Below, piece after piece: positions 45,185-56,272 of a stretch of DNA of 64,000 bases (positions within the stretch are counted from its first letter, which is position 1; each line of letters begins with the position of its first letter). Origin of the DNA: Boesenbergia rotunda. Lineage: Eukaryota > Streptophyta > Magnoliopsida > Zingiberales > Zingiberaceae. Below the pieces are notes generated by a model. That model saw nothing but the letters and a program-made list of their open reading frames with translations, ran no database searches and had not been told where the DNA came from. A program made the translations under genes and the position numbers. The DNA lies in the NCBI GenBank assembly GCA_024364735.1, contig JAGFNQ010002613.1:55612-119611 (forward strand), in the 5' to 3' direction.

Positions 45185-45560
45185 CCTCCTTCCTTGCATT
45201 GCCTTCGTCCTCAATAGTGTGCATATGTCAGTAGAAGGTGACTCCTTTTTCTCAAACCCAAAAGCCACTGGGAAGGTCGAAGATGACGATGATGATTGCG
45301 GCAGCTGGGGGCGGATCTGGTGCAATTCCACCATTGATGAGCTTGATCCTTTGTTCATCGTCACTCCAAACCATGTCAAATCTATTCAGGGAGGAACGAG
45401 ACACCTTTGGTCCTATCTTGGTCCTGATCGACAAGTACAACCCCATCCAAAGATATCAATCTTTTTTTTTCGGATCACTCTCTCAACCACTTGATCATTT
45501 GGGAAGAAATGGAAAGGAAGGTTCTAGGGAGAAATTGAGTCCGTTCACAATTTTATGATG
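45185..45560 (+). pseudogene. gene scrap resembling the start of fumarate hydratase
   Basis: At 45,385-45,438 the plus strand reads FREERDTFGPILV followed by LIDK. It resembles the conserved start of the mature plant mitochondrial fumarase (FREERDTFGPI.VPSDK). Upstream residues (AAAGGGSGAIPPL) could be remains of a transit peptide. After DK the similarity ends, and the rest of the roughly 490-aa enzyme is absent. It is therefore a captured fragment and not a functional gene. The short match makes the identification moderate. Confidence 0.45.
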
Positions 45561-46504
45561 ATTTGTTCATAAATTGAGGGTAAATTCGTAACTTTATATA
45601 TTTAACATTCATTCTCCTTTTCTCCCAAACAAGATTCACATATTATGTTAATTAACCTTCCCTCCATCCCAAACAAGGAGAATATAAATATTTTACTTCT
45701 CCTTCCTTTCCCTTCCTTCCATTTATATTAATGCACCTTTCCTTACCCCATCCAAAGATAGGTTAAGGGTACATTTCGTTCAATATTATTATTGATAATT
45801 TTGGTTATCTTTCCAAGATTATCAATAAAAGTCTTGTTTGATTTATATAATCAGCGATTCCAAAGTAATGATGCATGTCCGACACATCAACAAATGGGTC
45901 ATGCAATCCGAAATGTGATTTCCTTGGAAAAGTGAAGGTTGTATTTGGTTCGAGTCATTTTTCATTTTATTTTCTAGAAGATCATATTTTTTCATTTCTA
46001 GAAAAATAATTTATATATATTCTTTAGTTTTCCAAAAAATAATGATATTTTTTTAGAAAACAGAGATGAAAAATATAAACCAAACACGTTTTCTAAAAAA
46101 TCGTATTTTCTCAAAAAATGAAAATGAAAAATAGGCAAACCAAACGTAACTGAAGTTTTCCTGATTCCAGGATTAACATTTTTTGCTTTCAAAATGATCC
46201 TCTAATACTCATATTTTAGGACAAAAATACCCTTAAAATTTATCAAATCTTAATCCATCCAATGGGGTTTCCAACTCTGGGGAGAACCTAGTGGTGTTCT
46301 GACTCAAGAAGGGCCTAGCGATACTCCCCACTCGCGAAAAACCGAGCGGTGTTCCCCACTCGCAAAGAACCCCAACTCTATCCTCTCTTTTTCCGTTTTA
46401 TGTCCATCGAGAGGGTGGAGTCAGAGAGCAATCAACCTTGTCACTAAAAGGATGAATGTATAATTAGAAAAGTAAAGCCAGTTAGAGTCGATGAAAGAAA
46501 TAAT
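45561..46504. other. transposon flank and unassigned sequence
   Basis: 45,561-45,830 is the right flank of the possible transposon. 45,950-46,170 is AT-rich with repeated TTTCTAGAAAA and AAACCAAAC phrases. 46,260-46,440 holds GGGGAGAACC and CCCCACTCGC repeats. No gene. Confidence 0.4.
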
Positions 46505-46878
46505 CAGGGGCGGATTTAATGTAGGACCCGGGGAGCCACAACACCCCCTCCCCTCCAAAATTTTTAATAACATTATTTTTATATATAATCTTTTTATTAT
46601 TGTAGTATAGAAATTTTTATTTTCTTAGTATATATATTATTTGACCTCAAAAATAATAATTATTCGTAGTTAATCTAATGGTAAATTTGATTATTTGTTT
46701 ACCACACATCTAGAGTTCAAATCCTTACTAGAATTAAATTTTTTTTCTTCTCTCTATTTTATACATTTTAACTAAATATATGTTATGCATTTTGAATGAT
46801 TGAGCAGGTTGTTATTATACTTAATAATTATTTTTGTTATGCGACCCTCCCAAATTTAAAATCCTAGATCCGCCCCTG
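46505..46878. mobile_element. hAT-type MITE, 374 bp
   Basis: Terminal inverted repeats CAGGGGCGGATTT at the left and AGATCCGCCCCTG at the right match the well-known CAGGGGCGGA ends of plant hAT-derived MITEs. The interior is AT-rich, without a transposase. Eight-base flanks (GAAATAAT and CTTATGTT) do not match, so the target duplication has decayed or the right flank was replaced. A tRNA-like segment (GAGTTCAAATCC at about 46,713) lies inside. Confidence 0.75.
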
Positions 46879-47120
46879 CTTATGTTCACTCTCTGGTGAG
46901 GCAATCATCGAGCTCGACGAGCATGATTAGCCTTCAGGCATTCACGAAGAGCCTTGGTCGAAGAGCGGCTCCAATGGATTCTTCGACCAATTTTCATTGA
47001 CATGAGACTTTTTGGGAAGAGTCCAAGAGCAATATTAGGAGGGTTTAGATCCAAAGTGAACATTTACATGTCATTATGGAGATATGTATATCTTCGGAGT
47101 TCCAACAAGTGGTATCAGAG
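46879..47120 (+). mobile_element. copia LTR end and primer binding site remnant
   Basis: CCAACA at 47,102-47,107 is followed two bases later by TGGTATCAGAG (47,110-47,120), the LTR/PBS junction of a copia element. The upstream 220 bases are presumably the end of its LTR, abutting the hAT MITE. About 150 bases of leader-like sequence follow, but no gag. Confidence 0.5.
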
Positions 47121-48870
47121 TAATGATTCAAACTATGTGCCATATGGGAGAGTCCTTGAACGATATTGTGGGGAGACCCGGAGCATGTCATGAGTGATTC
47201 GATATTCGCGAAGAGATCCGAAACAGATCAAGAGTGACCGAACACTTACGGAGAGACCTAGACCAATGGTGGTCAATCAAACTCCCATATTGGTTAAAAA
47301 TGAAAAAGATTATGGATTTAAAAGGATATAAAATATCTCTATTGATATGTGATCTTTTGAGGAGAGTCCAAAAATAAAACTATGAATACGGAGATATAGA
47401 AAAGGTAGATGTAGAGGGAGAGGAATGGAGTTGAGCTCGTGAAAGAGAAGGTGAACAAAATAGAGGAGAACACTTTGTTTCCTCTCATCCTGTTTCTGAA
47501 GGAATATCTTCTCTTTACTCTTCGTCCCTTTTCCTTCACGGGAAAGGATTTTATTTCCGCCGAATCCTTTGCTTTCTCAATCGACCACTCAGAGTAAAGA
47601 GAATTAAAGACTCAACAACCTCCTATGTTTATCTTTAGAAATCCTTGTACCTAAGGAAATGAATAAGTTGCTTTTCTATCTTTCATATAGAATTTCATTG
47701 AGTGCAGATGGTGACATTGGGGCATCATTTTAAATTAGCAAAATGCTTCTGAAAAATCAAGTTGAATATTGTGCTCTTACCTATCTTATTGTTCACAAAA
47801 AAGTGTGCATGCTCTCGAGATTATTGTGTAGAAAAAGGATGATTAATTGTCTCTTAAATATAACAGTTCGATCCTTAACTAATACGAATTTTATAAAAAA
47901 TTTTCTTTGAAATGAGACGTATAACTGTGAGATGTTAGACTTCTGGATTATCCTGTCATGAACACTTCCTAATTTATTTTAATAGCTGAAAATTTATATA
48001 GGGCCGAACGATCATCTCAACTGGGCTAACACTTTTTTGCATCTTCTATTCGGAAAAAGTCAAACTTTTGATTTTTTTTGAGTTGTACATTGGATTTAGC
48101 TAATAGGTCGATGGCAAAAACGAAATTATCATTCTAACTGTTCTTATAAATTAGTTTCACATATTTTAAAAAGGGATAAATAATGATGAGTTATTTAATC
48201 TCGTTGAATGATCTGCATTTAACTAATAGATGTGGTAAAAAGACGATTAGTTTATCTTTACCATTCTTTCAATTCATTTCAAAATCAATATAAAAAAGAT
48301 AAATCATAAAGATTATTAGTCTGAATGTTATGGATAACATATGAGGAGGATAAATAAACTAGCTTTGTTAGATTGACCACCAGATATCGATGGTAAATAT
48401 TATTGATCCCAAATACTTGGAACATATAATTGTAGTAGTTGATGTTGTTTAGTTAAATCAATGTAGACAGATAAGGATTTGCTTCTTCTATGATTGTTTT
48501 TGTCAAGTTGTATTTGCACTACCTCACTTTTATTGTGCTTCATTAGGAGTGCTTTTAAGTTTGAGTAATCCCCCCATCTTAAAAAAACATATATTTTCTT
48601 TCTTTTATTCATTAGTTGCCTGATAGAATTCTAATATTTGTTTTTATCAGAAACTCTGTTTATCCGGTCAGCAAAAGTTTCTAGAAAACTAGGGCAACCC
48701 AATTGTATTTTCTTATATGGATTAGCTACTGTTTGATATATGAGGTAGATGATATATGAATCAGGCATAGTTTAAAACTGTTGTCGGCCTTGCACTTTAT
48801 GCCCTTTCGAATAACACATTAACTTTTTTACCACAAAGATAAACCTAATCTTAGAAGTTGATGACAAATA
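47121..48870. other. no gene seen
   Basis: AT-rich unique-looking sequence. Minus-strand open frames (for example 48,400-48,612) have no recognisable domain. It may include untranslated or intronic sequence of the orphan exon just downstream. Confidence 0.4.
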
Positions 48871-49022
48871 TCATGTACCTGATAAACTAGAATAAATTGT
48901 TCCAGTAGAAATGCCTTGTAGCCATTCTGAGTCTGTCGAACCATCTTGGAAGCAGACCCAACTAAATGCTGGGTAATCTACTTCTTGAAAGAAGGAAGAG
49001 CAGTTTGCCATATTTAACATAG
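48871..49022 (-). pseudogene. orphan protein-like exon, unrecognised
   Basis: On the minus strand about 49 codons are open and end at a stop (48,871-48,873). They include CSMLNMANCSSFF, VDYPAFSWVCFQDGS and SEWLQGISTGTIY. The amino-acid mix looks like real coding sequence, with aromatic residues and little simple sequence. An AG acceptor-like site (AGTATCAG) precedes it. Just upstream (minus sense) a poly-A run and the foldback repeat at 49,051 begin, so earlier exons are displaced or gone. I cannot name the family; it could be the last exon of a plant gene. Confidence 0.3.
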
Positions 49023-49050
49023 AACACTGATACTTGTGTATTTTTTTTTT

Positions 49051-49762
49051 TGAGTAATGATTGGGAGAGTGAATTTGGGAGAGTGAATGACGTGTAGCTA
49101 ATGTGTACATGAACCCGGCAGGGTCGTCAGTAATTGAGATCTCGCCGGATTGACGGTGAATGCGACGAGATCATAATTGCGGCGATTCCCGATGAGTTCA
49201 CCGATCTTCTTAGGACATAGTTTGATTCGGGACGGTGATCAGAGGTCGCCGGTGGTGTCCGATCGACGATCGGACGTGTATACAATAATTGTCACGTCAT
49301 TCACTCTCTCATTCACTCTCCCAAATTCACTCTCCCTATCATTACTCGAATGGGAGAATGAATGACGTGGCAGTTATTGTATACACGTCCGATCGCCGAT
49401 CGAACACCACCGGCGGCCTCTGATCACCGTCCCGAATCAAACTATGTCCTAAGAAGATCGGTGAACTCATCGGGAATCACCGCAATTATGATCTCGTTGC
49501 ATTCACCGTCAATCCGACGAGATCTCAATTACCGACGACCCTGCCGGGTTCACCATCCCCCAAAACATAGTTTGATTCGGGACGGCAATCAGAGGTCATC
49601 GGTGGTGTCCAATCGGCGATCGAACATGTACACATTAGCTACACGTCATTCACTCTCTCATTCACTCTCCCAAATTCACTCTCTCATTCACTCTCCCAAA
49701 TTCACTCTCCCAATCATTACTTCTCCCATTCACTCTCCCAAATTTACTCTTCCTATTATTAC
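49051..49762. repeat. foldback MITE cluster
   Basis: A unit at 49,051-49,347 has long terminal inverted repeats (GAGTAATGATTGGGAGAGTG at the left, its complement at the right). It is followed by an inverted copy of its interior (49,352-49,560) and then a direct partial copy (49,560-49,762) with extra CATTCACTCTCCCAAATT repeats. The interior is GC-rich with GATCGGCGATCG-like words. No coding potential. Confidence 0.75.
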
Positions 49763-51249
49763 TTTTTTTTAATAGTCATTGTATATTGTTGACAATTGAT
49801 CCAATAATATATGCAATCCATGTGAAATTATTCATTAACCAATGTATAGTTTCCAAAATTGTGATATTATTCACTTAGTCAACTAAAGTGTCTAACTGAT
49901 GAACTAATTTGTATTTGCTAGTTTAATAATTGTATAACATATATTCTCAATCTTTGTCGTGTCAAATGTCTTTTCACGGGCTTATATTTTGATATACTTT
50001 GAACGGTCATGATATTATTTTTAAACTAATCTGAGTTCATCGCGTGTGCTTACTAATTTATCCGGATTACTGATGAAAATTTTTTATAGAATCAGATCGA
50101 TTGTCTCAGATTCATCCGTTATTTAGTACATATTGTCCCACCCTCTCCATAGTCTAACCATATGATCCGGACTAATAATCCCTATGATTAACCTCATCCG
50201 ATCGAGTCATCTTTACCACCTTATTGGAGTCCTCATTCTGGCGCCGAAGCCAGTGATTATCCTCTCTTATGCACTAGTCATTATCCGGACTAGTAGTCCT
50301 TCGTAATTTATCTCCTATGTATTAATCCTGAAACGAATTGATGAGATATTAAAGATGAGCGAATCATCTTTTATCATCGGGTCATCATTATCTATGTAGT
50401 AAGAAGCGACAGAAACCTCCATGAAATCATTTTTAATTGTTGGTGAAATTGCTGAACCGTATGCACTAGGTATACGTAGCTAGAATTTCGTGACAAATCC
50501 ATCTAGCTATTCCTGTTTCTTTGCTTAATTGTCACTGCCAATATAATGTGCAGTTTAACCTCCTCCAATTCAAGTTCTTTGATTAATTGAACAGGTCGGG
50601 TTGCGTTTGATGCGAGTAGTTAAGTGGAAGCATGTTAGTTCCAATCATACGAGGAGCAGCAAATTCCACAGACAAATTATACTCGAACTTTATTATCGAA
50701 GAGGATGGCTTCACCTTTAATTTCATATTTTAATTATTTTGATTCTAGAGTTAACTTGAGATGTTACTTGTGTCAAGATATTTTGATTTTATCCACCATC
50801 TACTTCGTGTTAAAGTTTGTAAACTTCAAATATAAATCATAAATATGCGTGTAAAAATTATCTTATAATATGCATAGAGTTCTTCACATTAATAAATAAT
50901 ATTAATCTTTGTAATATGTGTTGAATTCTAGAAAATTAAACTAACTTTTCTTCAAATTAATAGAATAAAAAATAAAGACACTATAATAAAAGTGACTAGT
51001 TGAATCAAGAATAATACAATAATTAAATATTAAACTAGATTATATATTAAAATCTACAAATAAATAAATTTGTATTATATTACATGATTGAATCAAATAA
51101 TATTAATAGGTATTTTTGTGGAAGGCTCATTGTTGAATGTCAATGAATATTTGACTAGTCAAATGCTCAATCAATTATCCAGTGAATATCAAAGTAAAAA
51201 TAATACACAACGTGAATTTGTAGCATGAAATTTAACATGAAATCTAATT
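49763..51249. other. no gene seen
   Basis: AT-rich sequence with no recognisable repeat or gene. 50,100-50,350 holds many ATCCGGACTA-like phrases, possibly a decayed tandem repeat. Confidence 0.4.
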
Positions 51250-51410
51250 GTAGTGATCCTTGACGGGTTCACTGTGCCCCTCAAGATATAGTTTGGTTCG
51301 GGACGTCGACGGTGTCTAAGAGACAATCGAATATATACATAAAAAATATCATGTCGTTCACGTTAAATTTCGCTCTACAAATTCATGCTCTCTATCATAA
51401 CTCTTATATT
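51250..51410 (+). repeat. degenerate copy of the 49-kb foldback MITE
   Basis: GACGGGTTCACTGTGCCCC, ATATAGTTTGGTTCGGGACG and CATGTCGTTCACGTTAAATT follow the order of 49,540-49,690 (CCGGGTTCACCATCCCCC, ACATAGTTTGATTCGGGACG, CACGTCATTCACTCT). It is a diverged older copy. Confidence 0.65.
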
Positions 51411-51530
51411 TCTTACTAACTGTTTGGATTACCCATTCGATTGGCACAAACTGAAAATTTTCCCTTAGCTTACAAGCCTAGCTTGTGAATTATCTCTCAC
51501 ATTTAGGACCTGATACTATGTGACAAAAAT

Positions 51531-52379
51531 GAATTCGGATTTAGGAACACTCCATGTAATAAAAAACAGTAAATGTAATATGCACCAATTAAAGCAGTAG
51601 ATAATATATATAGATGCAATAGTCTGATAAGGAAAGAGCCGAGTTAAAGAATAGTTATCCGGTTTAAGCGCCGGCGTACCGACTACCCTTAGAGAATTGA
51701 TTGTCACCCTACGGTGCAAAGGCTCCCGGCAAAATCCTCTCAAGATCCGACAACCTCGCGACGTTCGTAGGTGCACTCCAAGATGAACGCTGCCTCCGGA
51801 CCCAATCTCAGATCGCACAAGGCGAAGCCTCAAGACCGAGAAAACCGAAACAGGAAGAAGAAGAAAAGAAACTCGAGAAGGAGATGATGCTCGAAGAGAA
51901 GAGAAGCAGTGAATGAATTCTCTGTATTGTTCCCCTTCTTTTATAGATCCGAAGAGACACTAAGTGCCTCTTCGAGTTCGCGCTGAGGGATCGCGAGGCG
52001 TCGCGCTGAGGTGAGTCGCGTTTGTTGATTTCTCAAAAAGGAAAGAAAAAATAAAACTAAACCAAATTGGTTTAGGAATCAAACCGAACCGAAATCTGCA
52101 AAACCAAACCGGGTCGCCCGCAAGCGCGAGGCTCACGGGCTGGGGATTTGCACCCCCCCTGCGCGCGTCATGCCCGGTTAATGAATTTCCGGCCAAGACC
52201 CCCTGAAACCACCTAGTTTGGGCTCAGCCCGCGCATGCGTGTAGGTCCCCCTAAGCTATCTAAGCATAGTTGGAATGACTTCATATATAAGGCCTTCCAA
52301 CTCTATTGACTTAGCAATGTGGGACTAAACACATACACACTTCCTTCAATATATTTGAAATTCCAAACAAAAATCAACA
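51531..52379 (-). mobile_element. copia-type LTR with decayed primer site, 849 bp
   Basis: On the minus strand it starts TGTTGATTTTTGTTTGG and ends TTTTTGTCA at 51,531. Next to that end is TAGTATCAGGTCC, a decayed TGGTATCAGAGCC primer site. The minus strand has TATAAAAG at about 51,940-51,948 as core promoter. Flanks (CTATG, CTCCA) do not match and no gag follows. The terminus towards the CCT gene is about 2.3 kb from its start codon. Confidence 0.55.
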
Positions 52380-53029
52380 CTCCAATGTCGACAAAGGCTT
52401 CAACAAAAAAAAAACAAATAAACTATGTAGCTTAATTACTCACTACCTAAGTAATATAACATTGTTAAAATGTTAAGAGATTTCATCACGCATAATTGCA
52501 TAATAGATTTCATGTGTGCTCGTGTCTTTAGTGTTGGTTCGTTAATAATGTTCTCAAATGTCTCGAGGAGATTGTTAACCTGATGATATTTTTAAATGTT
52601 TGGATATTTCTAGCTAGGGAGACGTATTCTAAGGGAGCCTAACATGAGGTGCAGTTCATATGTGACATAATGAAAGATGACATGTAAAATAAGTTTAGAG
52701 GACTTGGGGCATTCGAAGGACTATATATATACATAGAAAAGTGAACAAGAGGGCAATACAAAAGTGCTACAACTTTTTTTTGTTTTTTTTTTGGTTTTAT
52801 TAATTCAGGTATTCAAACCTTTACGCACCTGGATAATTTTGGAGGCGAGTGACAATTATCGTTTAAAAAAAAAAGTCAAAGTATTTAATTTTTCAAACCG
52901 ATTAATTCTGAATATTACTGGTCTGATCTCATAGAAATTTTTTAATGTTACTAGGATAAATTCAGAAGCGTAGATAAGATTTGATCGACTATCCAACATC
53001 ATGAGTGATTCAAACATTAAAAAAACATA
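52380..53029. other. no gene seen
   Basis: AT-rich, with poly-T runs near 52,770-52,800 and a C-rich AACCTTTACGCACCTGG word. Nothing could be assigned. Confidence 0.4.
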
Positions 53030-53560
53030 TATGAGATATTTTACATGAATTTCAAATCCTCGTTGCACGGGAATCTATTCCACAACTAATTTTTGTAACG
53101 GGGTATCCCATCCTAATTTGACTAATCCCTAGATGGATGGTCCAAGGCCACCAAGTAAATCCAGAAACCATTGATAGTTCAATCGTCGTATATATGTCGT
53201 GTGAGATTTAAATTATGGTTGTTTGGGAATATGTTCGTCCCTTCGACAAAATAAGCCCTGGTGGGCCATCCTACAATTTTTTTTTAAAAAAAAATCTACA
53301 TATCCAGCTCTTATCATCCGTCTAATCTTGAGGATCATCAATATGATTCTATGTAAATTTTTCATCAGTCATCCAGATAAAATCAAAAAACACAAATGAA
53401 TTTTAATAGACGGCCTCACAAAATTTTGGAACTCCTTGAATATAAGGCATCTTAGATGAGATTTAAACTCTCGTTATTTAAGGAGTTCATCCCATCTTAT
53501 ACCACCGCATCATAGCTAGTCCGTGGCCATCCTACAACTTAAGACACGAAGGCTAGTGAT
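53030..53560 (-). repeat. tRNA-derived SINE-like relics
   Basis: Two related segments (53,190-53,285 and 53,450-53,540) share GAGATTTAAA, an internal G/T..TTCGTCCC or TTCATCCC, and GG(C)CATCCTACAA. On the minus strand each resembles a tRNA head: A-box-like TAGCTATGATGCGG and B-box-like GAGTTTAAATCTC. Poly-A tails and target duplications could not be fixed. Confidence 0.35.
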
Positions 53561-54642
53561 AGATTATAAGTGACTCCTAATTTGGGTTAATGCTTTTCCA
53601 TCTAGAGATGACGCGGGCAAAATTAAATAGCGATATTTGATTGGCTCGTAGAGAACCTTCTTTCCATTAATAAATTCTTTATTCAGAGATATATTAATTT
53701 CTCCATGTTGGATTTGGGTGAATTAATTTATATTCTATCTTTCAGTCCACCAAGTTAATGAAGTTCTTCCAGTCAATTGTTCTTCTTTATCCCTTCCACT
53801 TTTCGTACAACTGAGAATATCTTTGTTTATCAATCGCAACTGAACCGATCGACCATGCACCAACATTAAGCACATTTCTCAGATTGCATGGAGATCATTG
53901 CAATCTCACGAAGGCGATTGCGTTCCTCCTCAGTGATCACCTGTCTCCTCAAACAAGCCGAATATATCTGAACTGAAGGCACGGCAGGATCATGCATGTT
54001 TCATGATTAGATTTGCAAAGAAGATCACCATGCTTCTTCAAGTCTCAGCCACCAGCAGCTGCATGGAAACTTATACACTATGCTCCACATGGCCATGCAC
54101 GTTGTGTTCTCAGAAGGAAGGACACGAGATTCCAGTGGAGCTCTAAAGAGGCAGCAGAGATCACTCAAGGAGAGATTTCATTTGCTTTCTCTTTTCCCTT
54201 CCTGGCCTTAAAAGTCTGGAGAGACAGTGGGAGGCCTTTTAAGGGATTGATGGGAATTAGTTCCATCCCAAGCTCATAAACAATTTCAAGGACTGACCAT
54301 ATCTGCAGCTTTGACTCTGAACAAGAGCAATTAAAGCATACAGAATAGATTTGATTCTGAACAGCAAGCCCTGAAGATGATGCATTAAGCATTCACTGAT
54401 GATGCATTTGACTCTTTCTCCAGTATTCTCTGTTTATCTTTTCTTTCTCCTCATCATACCATTTTTAGTCACTGTTTATAATAAGCCAACAGCCTTTCCT
54501 TCTTTAATCTCCCTTCTCTCTCTATATATATCTGTTGTTGGAGCAATGGGTCGCCGGAGATATGGGCCGGAGTTAGCTTCGGTTTCTTCTCCATCTTCGA
54601 ATCGTTTTCTGATTGTTGTAGCTAGACGGCGAAGGAGGAGAC
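53561..54642 (+). promoter_or_regulatory. upstream region and 5' leader of the CCT gene
   Basis: CTATATATAT at 54,522-54,531 is the best TATA-like box, 110-120 bases before the start codon, after a CTCTCTCTC tract. ATG triplets lie upstream at 54,376, 54,400 and 54,546. The last opens a 57-codon frame (MGRRRYGPELAS...) that overlaps the main start in another frame. Transcription starting about 25-30 bases after the TATA box would begin close to it and might exclude it. Confidence 0.5.
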
Positions 54643-54780
54643 ATGCTGCAGGAAATAATGGATCCGGCAGCATCCGGCGAGCTCTTGATTGTGAGTCTCA
54701 GACATCCTTCATTTAGATAATTTAGAAAATCGATTTCTAGATTAATTAATGCTTAATTACTTCGAACACTTTCGATTGCT

Positions 54781-54816
<36 letters not shown>

Positions 54817-56272
54817 AGTACGGAAAAGGGCCACCGACCACTCTGTTCCGGATATTGGACGAGACGTCGACCGTAATTTATTGTGGGAGAATCTTGCAAT
54901 TTGGCATGGTTAATTATTGTACAAATATCCTCTGTTAGATTCGCTGCGGCGGCCTTCTCTTGACATCGACGTGATGGAGTCCAGCTTCTCTCGTTGATTG
55001 ATTCTTCTTTCTCAGTGTGGCGATTAAGATCGCTTTATGCATTTGTAACGCGTGCAGGAGGAGATCTCGAGCCCCATAGCGGCGCTGCAGCTTCTCGATT
55101 TCTGCGACGGCGACGAGGTTGCCGGGGGAGGCGCCGGCGACCTTTTCTCCCGCTCCGGGAACTCCATCTTGCTCCCTTCCTACGAGGATGCAGTCTCCTC
55201 TTCTGCGGCGACAAATGGCCAGGAGGCGCTCGGCTGCTACGGAGCCGAGGCCGAAGCCGCCGCTTTCTCCTTCTTACCTTCCCTGTATGTCCTCCTCGAT
55301 GTCCCTCCACCGCCGCCCGATCCCGAGCCTGACCTCTCCATCTACCCTTCTTCCTCTTCCTCCTGCAATCTCCTCCCTCCTCCTCCGGCAGCGATGTTCC
55401 AAGTCCCGGCGGGGCCGGCGATGTACGTCGGAGACTCCTTCGACCATATGATGCTGAAGGAGACCATCGCGGATGGATACTCACTCAACCCCTCCATGGT
55501 GGCGCCGATGCCATCGGCTGGAGGAGAATCTGCCATCGGTCAGCAGCTGCAGCATGTGTACGAGGAGCCGGGCTATGCTCCGCCGGAAATGGTAGGGTTT
55601 AACGCGCCTTCGTTCGAGTTTCCAGAAAGCATTAATGCGACGCTCTACGGCGGAGCCGACACACAGGGGCTCTTCGGTGGAGTTACGCCACCCCTAGGCC
55701 CCACTGCAAGGCTGCTTGCCGAAAGCAGAGCTCCAGTCTGCTCAATTGGGCACGAAGCCCTGCAACAGCGCTTGTTCAAGGTACCGGAAAAAAAAATCAG
55801 AGAATTGCACACCAAGAATTGTAATTAATCCGCTCGCCTTTTGCCTTTGAAAACGATGATGAAGGTAATCAGCAGCAGCAGCAGCAGCATCGCGTCGTCG
55901 GATGATCCCACTTACAAGGTCGGCCGCTTGTCAGTGGAGGAGAGGAAGGAGAAGATCCACAGGTACATGAAGAAGAGGAACGAGAGAAACTTCAGCAAGA
56001 AAATCAAGGTAGGCAGGCAGGCATGCCCTCTCCCTCCAAGTAAACCGACTTGATCTGTCTTCTAGTTAATGCTTCTTGGGCGTATGCAGTACGCCTGCAG
56101 AAAAACTTTAGCAGACAGCCGCCCTCGAGTGCGTGGGAGATTCGCGAAGAACGACGAACTAGGAGAGGTGGCGCCGAGGCTGAGACGGCCCAGTGCAAAT
56201 GGGTTCGACGACGATGAGGAAGTAACTCATCGCGACTACTCTCGCAAACAAGTTCAAGTTTCATTGAATTGA
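54643..56272 (+). CDS. CCT-motif (CMF-type) transcription-regulator-like protein, 365 aa
   Basis: Proposed CDS: join(54643..54690, 55058..55780, 55865..56008, 56090..56272); all three introns are phase 0 with GT/AG ends (donors GTGAGT, GTACCG, GTAGGC). The protein starts MLQEIMDPAASGELLI and continues EEISSPIAALQLLDFCD, the N-terminal signature of plant CCT-only (CMF) proteins. The middle (about 40-255) is serine/proline/alanine-rich and acidic. Residues about 284-328 form the CCT domain (RKEKIHRYMKKRNERNF, then YACRKTLADSRPRVRGRF), split at the usual KKIK/YACRK intron. No B-box fingers are present. CCT proteins act in the nucleus, often with NF-Y subunits, in flowering time, light or sugar responses; which of these applies here cannot be told. 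The start rests on MLQEI and the splice frame; an unspliced second intron would end at 55,828. Confidence 0.85.
54784..54813 (+). repeat. (GA)n microsatellite in intron 1 of the CCT gene
   Basis: About 15 GA units in the first intron (54,691-55,057). It is likely polymorphic. GA repeats in plant introns and leaders can bind BBR/BPC-type factors, which is inference here. Confidence 0.9.

Noticed and set aside
55035..55484. Arginine-rich minus-strand frames over the CCT gene
   Set aside because: They are shadows of the GC-rich plus-strand exon 2, which has splice sites and a conserved domain.
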